Assembly (NCBI GenBank): GCA_937888925.1
Contig: CALARM010000060.1
Location: 1-7,803, forward strand
Direction of reading: 5' to 3'
DNA length: 7,803 nt
Origin: an uncultured Synergistia bacterium
GTDB taxonomy: Bacteria; Eremiobacterota; SpSt-956; JAKJGF01
A program made the position numbers and the translations under genes. The notes beneath the pieces were generated by a model. It saw nothing but the letters and a program-made list of their open reading frames with translations. It had not been told where the DNA came from and did no database searches. Below, in pieces: positions 1-5,310 of the stretch; positions within the stretch are counted from its first letter, which is position 1; each line of letters opens with the position of its first letter.

Positions 1-65
1 GACGCGTGACGCGGGGATTATCCTTTTTAAATCGTGACGCGTGACGCGTGACGCGGGGATTATCC
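1..65. repeat. 23-bp direct repeat ending GGGGATTATCC
   Basis: The same 23 bases occur at 1-23 and 43-65. Each copy joins part of a GTGACGC heptamer run to GGGGATTATCC. In the second copy the tail reads GGGATTATCCC (56-66), a near-perfect 5-bp dyad around one central T. The first copy begins at the window edge, so the array may continue upstream. It lies outside any convincing gene. It could be a genomic repeat family or a protein-binding site; the sequence alone does not decide. Confidence 0.8.
34..54 (+). repeat. Three tandem GTGACGC heptamers
   Basis: GTGACGC occurs three times without interruption (34-40, 41-47, 48-54), with a further unit at 6-12 and a partial unit at 1-5. It is strikingly GC-rich against the AT-rich surroundings. 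Positions 34-53 are the exact reverse complement of 361-380, so the two arrays form a 20-bp inverted repeat about 307 bp apart. Confidence 0.85.
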
Positions 66-246
66 CTGGTATAAAGTATATCATAAAACCGGATTTATAT
101 ATCAGACAATTCTATTTGAGTAAACAAATTCCTGCTACAGGTGAAATGTCAGGTTATTTTGATAAAGTGCCTCTACTTAATTTTTATCTAAAGCTTTATT
201 TTAAGCCATTAAAAATGAAAATTCCTATACCTTCAAGTTAATTCTA

Positions 247-275
247 TTGATTAAAAGATAAGAGACTGTTATAAT
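247..275 (+). promoter_or_regulatory. Sigma70-type promoter for the kinase-like gene
   Basis: TTGATT at 247-252 resembles a -35 box (4 of 6 consensus bases). It is followed after exactly 17 bp by a perfect -10 box TATAAT at 270-275. The predicted transcription start near 281-283 gives an untranslated leader of about 115 nt before the kinase-like gene. That leader contains the repeated element 290-313 and the heptamer repeats. The call rests on sequence match only, but the hexamers and spacing are both good. Confidence 0.6.
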
Positions 276-289
276 ATTATTAACTGAAA

Positions 290-313
290 TATTTATAGTT
301 AGTTTCATAACTA
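290..313 (+). repeat. Leader element, copy 1 (core GTTTCATAACTA)
   Basis: This 24-base stretch matches 5280-5303 at 22 of 24 positions. It contains a small dyad, TAGTTA (296-301) and TAACTA (308-313), around a 6-base loop. It lies about 85 bp upstream of the kinase-like start codon and just downstream of the predicted transcription start. The second copy lies 135 bp upstream of the MCP gene. It could be a regulatory site in leader RNA or DNA, or the footprint of a small dispersed repeat. Confidence 0.6.
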
Positions 314-320
314 CAACATC

Positions 321-348
321 GTAATGCGTAAAGCGTAATATGTGATGC
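321..348 (+). repeat. Degenerate heptamer run
   Basis: Four seven-base units follow each other in register: GTAATGC, GTAAAGC, GTAATAT and GTGATGC. They look like decayed versions of GTGACGC. The run suggests that the leader once held a longer heptamer array, or that the repeats tolerate drift. A GTG at 342 here could be misread as the start of the kinase-like gene. Confidence 0.5.
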
Positions 349-360
349 ACGATATAAACC

Positions 361-380
361 CGTCACGCGTCACGCGTCAC
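361..380 (-). repeat. GCGTCAC heptamer array, inverted orientation
   Basis: Two full GCGTCAC units (367-373, 374-380) are preceded by a partial unit CGTCAC (361-366). The array is the exact reverse complement of 34-53. It sits just upstream of the Shine-Dalgarno sequence of the kinase-like gene (AGGTGA, 386-391), so it would be in the mRNA leader. There it could pair with the 5' array only in a transcript beginning upstream of position 34. Confidence 0.85.
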
Positions 381-398
381 AAATCAGGTGATTATTTT

Positions 399-1850
399 AT
401 GAAAGAAGACAAAGAGAATAAGGGAGTAGAAAAATATCTTTTTGACGGAAATTGGACGGAAAAAGATGGCATAAAATGGGCTTTTTTTGCAAATGAGAAG
501 GATAAACATTCCACCCATTTAAAAACTTCCGAAGAAGAAAGTCATTTATCGAAAACAGAAGAAGCTGCCTGTAAAGAAAAAATTTCTTCTCTCGATAAAG
601 TTTCCATTACCGATCTCGGACGGGCTACAGGAGGAAGAAGATATAATGATCAGACATCTTCCATACCGCCTGAAGGTATACTTGAAGCAGGTACTATCCT
701 CTGTGAAAGATATAAAATCCTGGAACGTTATAAATCGCTTAAAAAAAGAGATTTTTATATGGCCCATGATCTCAGACTTGAAGGGCCATGTATTGTAAAA
801 GAATTAAAAAGTTCTCTTTCTTCCGGTGAAGAAGAAGCATATTATCGTAAAAAATTCAATGAAGAGGCAAAACTCCTTGCAAAACTGAGTCATCCCAATC
901 TTCCTAAAACTATGGACTACTTTATAGAAAACGGAAGATATTTCATGGTTATAGACTATATAGAAGGTATTGATCTGGAAACATATTTTGAAAACTGCTA
1001 CGGACAGATATCAGAAGAACAGATACTAAAATGGGGTATTAATCTATGTGATATTCTGGAGTACCTGCACAATCAGGAGCCACCTGTACTGCACAGAGAT
1101 ATTAAACCATCAAACCTGTTTATCAGAGAAAGAGACAGATCTGCCGTTCTTTTCAATTTTAGTTTAGCCATAAGAAGTGACAGAGCCAGCACAAAAAAAA
1201 TCGGAACAAGTGGTTATGCCCCTCCGGAGCAATTAGCCGGTAATGCAGAGCCGCGAAGCGATATATATTCTGCAGGCGCAACCCTTCATTATCTTCTGAG
1301 CGGAGAAGCACCCGGGATGGATGGTAATTTTACTACAGTACTTGCCCTGAATTTCTCTGCTTCAATATATACCGATATAATAATAAAAAAAGCCCTGAAA
1401 ACAAAAATAAAAGAGAGATACGATAATGCAGGAGAAATGAAGGCAGCTCTTATTGATGCTCTGGAAAAACTTAAGAAAGCCGAGGAAGAGGAAGAAAAAT
1501 TCTTTAAAGAAGGTATTAAAAATAGTGCAGACTATTTCGAAGAACTTGTCAGAAAAATAGATAAAAAAGATAAAGGAAGACTTCTGGCCATAAAAGAACT
1601 GGGTAAACTCGGTGACAGGAGAGCACTCAATATATTAATTCCTCTTCTTTCGGATGAGAGTGCAAGTATAAGACTCTGTACCATTACTGCTCTTCATAAT
1701 ATAAAAGATAAAAAAGCTGTCCCTTCTCTGTCAAAATTACTTGATGACATAAATATTGAAATAAGGCAGAAAGCTGTTGAAGCTATAGAATATATTACAG
1801 ATAAAAAAATACCTCCTCTTATGGTTGTTCCGAAGGAAGTAAAGTTATAA
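399..1850 (+). CDS. Ser/Thr protein kinase-like protein (probable pseudokinase) with C-terminal HEAT repeats
   Basis: I start the 483-aa protein at ATG 399 because AGGTGA lies 7 nt upstream; a longer frame from GTG 342 would translate the heptamer repeats. Residues 1-98 are charged, low-complexity and unrecognised. Residues about 105-355 are a Hanks-type kinase fold: probable VAIK lysine K134, alpha-C glutamate E156, catalytic loop HRDIKPSN (232-239), APPEQ (274-278), DIYSAG (288-293), and an arginine near 340. Two key elements are altered. The glycine-rich loop (about 108-122) lacks its glycines, and the Mg-binding DFG is NFS (253-255). A Glu/Lys-rich linker (356-370) leads to two to three HEAT-type helical repeats (about 393-470). 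No membrane segment is seen, so it is probably cytoplasmic. By family knowledge HEAT repeats bind proteins, so I infer a scaffold or a kinase with weak activity. It has its own promoter and terminator, suggesting a monocistronic unit. Confidence 0.85.
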   Translation: MKEDKENKGVEKYLFDGNWTEKDGIKWAFFANEKDKHSTHLKTSEEESHLSKTEEAACKEKISSLDKVSITDLGRATGGRRYNDQTSSIPPEGILEAGTILCERYKILERYKSLKKRDFYMAHDLRLEGPCIVKELKSSLSSGEEEAYYRKKFNEEAKLLAKLSHPNLPKTMDYFIENGRYFMVIDYIEGIDLETYFENCYGQISEEQILKWGINLCDILEYLHNQEPPVLHRDIKPSNLFIRERDRSAVLFNFSLAIRSDRASTKKIGTSGYAPPEQLAGNAEPRSDIYSAGATLHYLLSGEAPGMDGNFTTVLALNFSASIYTDIIIKKALKTKIKERYDNAGEMKAALIDALEKLKKAEEEEEKFFKEGIKNSADYFEELVRKIDKKDKGRLLAIKELGKLGDRRALNILIPLLSDESASIRLCTITALHNIKDKKAVPSLSKLLDDINIEIRQKAVEAIEYITDKKIPPLMVVPKEVKL

Positions 1851-1906
1851 CCATCTCGCCATGAGCAGATAAATAATAATATATGTAAAATTTCTATACT
1901 TTCCAG

Positions 1907-1942
1907 AATAATGGCATAGATGAAATATGCCATTATTTTTTT
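1907..1942 (+). terminator. Rho-independent terminator after the kinase-like gene
   Basis: A perfect 12-bp stem pairs 1907-1918 with 1926-1937 around a 7-nt loop. A run of T residues overlaps and follows the 3' arm (1936-1942). It lies 57 bp after the stop codon of the kinase-like gene and separates it from the next gene. The A at the 5' arm start is too short to make it a clear bidirectional terminator. Confidence 0.85.
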
Positions 1943-2006
1943 CTAAACTATAAAATTTCAACTAATTTTACCGATATCTTTATCAGGAATTATGAAATAC
2001 ACTATA

Positions 2007-2020
2007 CTCCTTGTAAGGAG
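2007..2020 (+). promoter_or_regulatory. Shine-Dalgarno in a small hairpin
   Basis: CTCCTTGTAAGGAG is a short inverted repeat whose 3' half is the Shine-Dalgarno sequence (AAGGAG, 2015-2020), 6 nt before ATG 2027. As RNA it could fold into a 5-bp stem with a 4-nt loop and mask the ribosome site. The stem is short, so any effect on translation would be modest. TATACT at 2003-2008 overlaps it and could be a -10 box, which would give a very short leader. Confidence 0.35.
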
Positions 2021-2026
2021 AAGTTT

Positions 2027-2878
2027 ATGAAAAGATATTTGTTATTTTTACTGATTTTTATTTATATTTTCAGCAATAATTTATTACTGGCTCAGGAAAA
2101 AGAAGAGCAAAAAGAAGAATCTGTAAAAATTCAGGATAATTCTTTCTTTATAGAAGAAGCATATAACCAGGAACCGGGGATTGTACAGCATATTCAATCT
2201 TATCAATATAACAGTAATGACAGCTCCTGGTTCTATACCTTTACACAGGAATGGCCTCTTCACGGGAAAAAACATCAAATATCTTTTCTGTTTCCTGTAA
2301 TGCATTTAACAGATAATACCTCTGACACGGGGACAGGTGACATATTAATCAATTATCGCTATCAACTTATAGATAAAGAGAAATTGTCCATATCTCCCCG
2401 TTTCTCTGTCATTCTTCCTACAGGAGACTACAAAAAAGGTTTTGGAACAGGTTCATGGGGTTTTCAGACAAATATCCCTTTAAGTGTGGAACTTTCAGAT
2501 CAATTCGTAACTCACTGGAATATAGGTTTAACAGTAACACCGGGAGCAAGAGAACCGGGAGGAGGCAGTGCAAACACACTGGGTTTTAACTATGGCGCAA
2601 GTATTATATGGCTTACATCTGAAAATTTCAATCTTATGTTTGAAGCAGCAGGAACAAACAACGAATATGTTATAGCAGATTATATGGGAAGAATAAGCAC
2701 ACCGAAGGAAGACAGTTTTTTTATTAATCCCGGCATGAGGTTTGCCATAAACTGCGATTCAGGATTACAGATAGTCCCGGCCATCAGTTTTCCCATAGGA
2801 GTAGGGCCTTCGGAAGGGGAAAACGGCGTATTTTTCTATCTATCTTTTGAACATAAAATGTTTGATACAGAGGACTGA
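2027..2878 (+). CDS. Probable outer-membrane beta-barrel protein, MetA-pathway/transporter-like
   Basis: The 283-aa protein starts with a clear Sec signal peptide: KR at 2-3, a hydrophobic stretch (4-21), and likely signal peptidase I cleavage after A22. There is no lipobox cysteine. A short Glu/Lys/Gln-rich segment (23-33) follows. The rest is alternating amphipathic strands rich in aromatic residues, with GTGD near 102-105, LPTGDY (130-135) and several glycine-rich turns. The LPTG-containing strand pattern resembles the family around Phenol_MetA_deg (PF13557), usually annotated as outer-membrane transporters; I assign this from pattern memory, not a search. The length fits that family. A good Shine-Dalgarno supports the start. 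It is separated from the kinase-like gene by a terminator and from the next gene by 221 bp, so it is probably transcribed alone. Substrate unknown. Confidence 0.65.
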   Translation: MKRYLLFLLIFIYIFSNNLLLAQEKEEQKEESVKIQDNSFFIEEAYNQEPGIVQHIQSYQYNSNDSSWFYTFTQEWPLHGKKHQISFLFPVMHLTDNTSDTGTGDILINYRYQLIDKEKLSISPRFSVILPTGDYKKGFGTGSWGFQTNIPLSVELSDQFVTHWNIGLTVTPGAREPGGGSANTLGFNYGASIIWLTSENFNLMFEAAGTNNEYVIADYMGRISTPKEDSFFINPGMRFAINCDSGLQIVPAISFPIGVGPSEGENGVFFYLSFEHKMFDTED

Positions 2879-3099
2879 GCTTAACAGACCCGGTAATATG
2901 AAAGGACAATTAAATAAGTGTCTCAAATATATTAAAGCGTAACGCAAGGAAAGAGACCATTAATAAAAAATTCTATTCTATAAAAGATTATCAGAAAAAA
3001 AGGATGTTAATAAATTTTACTGAATTTATAAATTGAGAGGTGATATGTGATAGATGAGAGGGAACTAAAAGTTGCCTTTCTCGCGTCACGAATAAACAA
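2879..3099 (+). other. Intergenic region with isolated heptamer units
   Basis: This 221-bp gap holds a GCGTAAC unit (2937-2943) and a perfect GCGTCAC unit (3083-3089), both related to the heptamer arrays at 34-54 and 361-380. I see no clear terminator hairpin for the upstream gene and no convincing promoter. A Shine-Dalgarno-like GAGAGGTGAT (3035-3044) precedes GTG 3047, but the frame it opens encodes only 30 residues. That frame ends at TAA 3137-3139, overlapping the CheR-like gene out of frame. Confidence 0.5.
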
Positions 3100-3702
3100 A
3101 TGGCTTTTACATATTTTTTTAGAGATTACCATACATTAAATCTGACAGTACAGAATGTAGTCAAATATGCTTCAGGGAAAAGTAATATCCGTATATGGGA
3201 TGCAGGCTGTGCAATGGGGCCTGAACCATATTCCCTGGCAATCATATTTGCCGAGAACATGGGCCATTTTGCCTTCAGGAATTTAAAGATTGACGCTACA
3301 GACATAGATGAAAGCAATCTATTTGAAAATATTATTTCTGAAGGTGAATACCATGAGGAACCACTTCAGCGGATTCCTCCTGAAATTTTTGCAAAATACT
3401 TCGATAAATCTTCGAAACCGGAGCATTACAAAATCAATGAAAAAATAAGAAAGAGTGTGGTTTTTCAAAAACACAATCTCCTGTCACTGAAACCTGCAGG
3501 CAGTGATTACAGTTTGATAGTCTGTAAAAATGTCCTCCTTCATTTTCAGCAATCGGAAAGAATAGAAGTTATTAGAATGTTCCATAAGGCACTTGCACCG
3601 GGAGGATATTTTGCGACAGAACAAACCCAGAAACTACCGGAAGAATTATCAGGTCTTTTCACTCAGGTAGTCTCCGATGCCCAGTTATTTAAAAAGGTTT
3701 GA
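3100..3702 (+). CDS. Short CheR-like SAM-dependent methyltransferase
   Basis: By homology this 200-aa cytoplasmic protein should transfer a methyl group from S-adenosylmethionine to glutamates of chemoreceptors. It begins directly at the CheR motif TYFFRD (4-9). The SAM-binding loop is WDAGCAMGPEPYS (33-45), then ATDID (66-70) for the ribose-binding acidic residue, CKNVLLHF (142-149) corresponding to the CheR RNVxIYF segment, and a GGY turn (168-170). Typical CheR is about 270 aa with an N-terminal helical domain, which is absent here. The usual GEEPY of the SAM loop reads GPEPY. The start is uncertain: ATG 3100 has no Shine-Dalgarno, and the only good one (near 3040) serves an out-of-frame GTG. 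No CheB or MCP is adjacent. It may be a distinct short CheR-like family rather than true CheR. Confidence 0.75.
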   Translation: MAFTYFFRDYHTLNLTVQNVVKYASGKSNIRIWDAGCAMGPEPYSLAIIFAENMGHFAFRNLKIDATDIDESNLFENIISEGEYHEEPLQRIPPEIFAKYFDKSSKPEHYKINEKIRKSVVFQKHNLLSLKPAGSDYSLIVCKNVLLHFQQSERIEVIRMFHKALAPGGYFATEQTQKLPEELSGLFTQVVSDAQLFKKV

Positions 3703-3777
3703 GTAGTTGGTAGTGATATGACAATGACAGATTACTTATTACGGTTCAGGTATTACTCATTAAAGGAATAAATATTT
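3703..3777 (+). other. Short spacer with two small tandem repeats
   Basis: The spacer opens with two near-identical heptamers, GTAGTTG and GTAGTGA (3703-3716), followed by two tandem ATGACA hexamers (3718-3729). No terminator is visible, so read-through from the CheR-like gene into the hydrolase gene is possible. Confidence 0.4.
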
Positions 3778-4392
3778 ATGAAAATAGTGAATCTGGGAAA
3801 ATCAGAGAAAGTTTACTGTGCCAACAGATACCTGGTTCTCGGAAGCTGGAATCAGTTAGATGCAGTAAATACTCTTGTAGATGTCGGCACAAATGGTGAA
3901 GTTATTGATGACATAGCAGGGGTTTCCACAGGAGTCGGGAAAAGACCTGTAGAACAGGTAGTGCTTACTCATGGACATTTTGATCATTCAGGGGGACTGA
4001 AAGATGTAATAAAAAGATATAATCCCAGGGTATATGCTTTTACAAAAATAGAAGGAGTAACAGATATATTAAAAGACGGACAGAATCTTCTTATGGGAGA
4101 CAGAATCTTTGAGGTTATACATGTACCGGGCCATTCAAACGATTCAATCTGCCTTTACTGCAGAGAAGATAAAGTATTCTTTTCAGGCGATAATGCTATA
4201 AATATAAGAACACCTGGCGGTGCCTATTCTTCCCATTTTGTAAAAATATTTGAAAGGATAGTAACACTGGATATAGAAATCATTTATTCAGGCCATGACA
4301 ATCCTGTAACAGAATATGCAAAAGATATGCTTCTTAATACCCTGAGGAATATAAAAAAGAGTCAGATAATTTATACTGATAATTCACTGTAA
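3778..4392 (+). CDS. Metallo-beta-lactamase-fold hydrolase (glyoxalase II-like)
   Basis: This 204-aa protein has the full set of metal ligands of the metallo-beta-lactamase superfamily: THGHFDHSGG (64-73, with H65, H67, D69, H70), H119 in VPGHSNDS, D138 in FSGD, and H173 in YSGHDNP. Such a set binds two metal ions and activates water for hydrolysis. The overall pattern, with an early strand region lacking the signature and a compact single domain, resembles small glyoxalase II-like hydrolases. The true substrate cannot be told. No signal peptide is seen, so it is cytoplasmic. The start at ATG 3778 follows AAAGGA (3762-3767) at a rather long 10-nt spacing. ThyX begins only 34 bp downstream with no terminator between, so the two are probably co-transcribed. 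Confidence 0.85.
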   Translation: MKIVNLGKSEKVYCANRYLVLGSWNQLDAVNTLVDVGTNGEVIDDIAGVSTGVGKRPVEQVVLTHGHFDHSGGLKDVIKRYNPRVYAFTKIEGVTDILKDGQNLLMGDRIFEVIHVPGHSNDSICLYCREDKVFFSGDNAINIRTPGGAYSSHFVKIFERIVTLDIEIIYSGHDNPVTEYAKDMLLNTLRNIKKSQIIYTDNSL

Positions 4393-4426
4393 TCCTTATC
4401 AGATATTAAAGAAAGAGTCATAGTAT

Positions 4427-4999
4427 ATGATAAAACTTTTATACATAACACCGGAATATGCAAAAATCATGAGTTATGCAGTTCAAACTTCCACAAGAAC
4501 CCGGGGAGAACATGTTGATTATGAAGAATTTATAAGAAAAACAGTAAAAGGAGGCCGGCTATCTCTGGGAAGACACTGTATGGCATCTTTTGAGGTCATG
4601 TGCAGCAGAGCCTGCAGCCACCAGTTAGTAAGACATACCCATTTAAATTACACACAGGAAAGCCAGCGTTATGTAAATATGAAAGATTTTACATATCTGG
4701 TTCCTATGTCTATATATAACTCGTCTGAAGAAAGTCTTATGTTATATATGGAAATAATGCAAAAGATAGAACAGGCATACAGTGAATTAGTTGATGCAGG
4801 TGTACCTCAGGAAGATGCCCGTTATGTACTTCCCAATGCCACTCTTACCAGATTAGTTATCTCAGGAAATTTTCAGGCATGGTGGGATTTTCTGAAATTA
4901 TCAACATCAAAAAAAGCCCAGTGGGAAATAAGAAATATAGCAGAAGAAATAAAGAAAATCCTCATAGAAAAAGCACCTGCATATTTTGATGTTTTATAA
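4427..4999 (+). CDS. thyX: Divergent flavin-dependent thymidylate synthase homologue
   Basis: ThyX makes dTMP from dUMP using methylenetetrahydrofolate, FAD and NADPH. The 190-aa protein fits the family fold throughout, with SRACSHQLVRH (60-70), QESQRY (77-82), ARYVLPNAT (131-139) and AQWEIR (164-169). Yet the signature RHRxxSxNxxSxR reads RHTHLNYTQESQR (69-81), so its third arginine is T71. By recalled Thermotoga ThyX numbering, conserved ligands H53, E58, R165 and R174 align here to R44, R49, Q150 and S159, while R78, H79, S88, R90, R147 and N163 equivalents are kept. The frame is intact and otherwise family-like. Either it is a subfamily with a rearranged flavin or dUMP site, or a paralogue with another role. 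The Shine-Dalgarno is weak (GAAAGAG, about 4411-4417). It probably shares a transcript with the hydrolase gene upstream. Confidence 0.8.
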   Translation: MIKLLYITPEYAKIMSYAVQTSTRTRGEHVDYEEFIRKTVKGGRLSLGRHCMASFEVMCSRACSHQLVRHTHLNYTQESQRYVNMKDFTYLVPMSIYNSSEESLMLYMEIMQKIEQAYSELVDAGVPQEDARYVLPNATLTRLVISGNFQAWWDFLKLSTSKKAQWEIRNIAEEIKKILIEKAPAYFDVL

Positions 5000-5063
5000 T
5001 ATCCCTTAACCTTTCACACTTCACATCAGGGCGTTTAGAGCCTATCCGAAAAGTCATCAAATA

Positions 5064-5214
5064 CCTTCCGGAGGGTGAGGCTCTTCCGAAAAATCTATAA
5101 TCATCGTGCAAAACAACATTTCTTTAAAGACTGCCAAGATATTACATTTATTTAATTTACAAATTACTGTTAATACGGTATATATTTTTCTCCAGAGCCT
5201 CACCCTCCGGAAGG
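5064..5214. repeat. 151-bp element bounded by perfect 21-bp inverted repeats (MITE-like)
   Basis: The left arm 5064-5084 is the exact reverse complement of the right arm 5194-5214, with a 109-bp AT-rich non-coding interior. The arms are GC-rich (left arm starts CCTTCCGGAGGGTGAGG), unlike the interior. The size and structure fit a miniature inverted-repeat element or a very long hairpin. No transposase is present and I see no obvious target-site duplication flanking the arms. It sits next to a truncated cheW, so it may be linked to the rearrangement there. Confidence 0.7.
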
Positions 5215-5279
5215 GTGTGCAATAAAAATTTTTCTAAATCACTATAAAGTTTTTTTTTATTGTAACCGATAATACTATA

Positions 5280-5303
5280 TAGTTATAGTTGGTTTCATAA
5301 CTA
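5280..5303 (+). repeat. Leader element, copy 2 (core GTTTCATAACTA)
   Basis: This stretch matches 290-313 at 22 of 24 positions. An 8-bp dyad, ATAGTTAT (5279-5286) with ATAACTAT (5297-5304), encloses a 10-base loop. It ends only about 7 bp before recognisable cheW coding sequence resumes at 5311, placing it at the breakpoint of the cheW fossil. It is also about 135 bp upstream of the MCP start, so either a regulatory or a mobile-repeat origin is possible. Confidence 0.6.
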
Positions 5304-5310
5304 TCCATAA

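Larger units (their letters stand above)
5000..5310. other. Gene-free, repeat-bearing spacer after thyX
   Basis: No coding frame is supported here. Directly after thyX are two degenerate heptamers, CTTTCAC and ACTTCAC (5011-5024), sharing the TCAC end of GCGTCAC. AGAGCCT (5037-5043) is followed by TCCGAAAA (5045-5052), which recurs at 5085-5092 and recalls insertion-sequence ends. Then come the 5064-5214 inverted-repeat element, an AT-rich stretch with an eight- to nine-T run (about 5250-5258), and the second copy of the leader element (5280-5303). No clear intrinsic terminator for thyX is visible. Confidence 0.6.

Noticed and set aside
41..241. A 66-codon frame beginning with GTG inside the heptamer array
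   Set aside because: It starts within repeats, has no ribosome site at GTG 41, and an internal ATG (146) has its Shine-Dalgarno-like bases only 1-2 nt away. The product resembles nothing I recognise and has a composition typical of chance AT-rich reading.
342..398. Upstream extension of the kinase-like frame from GTG 342
   Set aside because: It translates the heptamer repeats, and ATG 399 has a well-placed AGGTGA.
2920..2957. GTCTC and GAGAC as a stem downstream of the outer-membrane protein gene
   Set aside because: The stem is only 5 bp with a 28-base loop and no T-run.
5260..5289. TTGTAA with TATAGT 18 bp downstream as an MCP promoter
   Set aside because: The match is modest, and the -10 box would fall inside the repeated element, unlike copy 1 where the promoter lies upstream of it.
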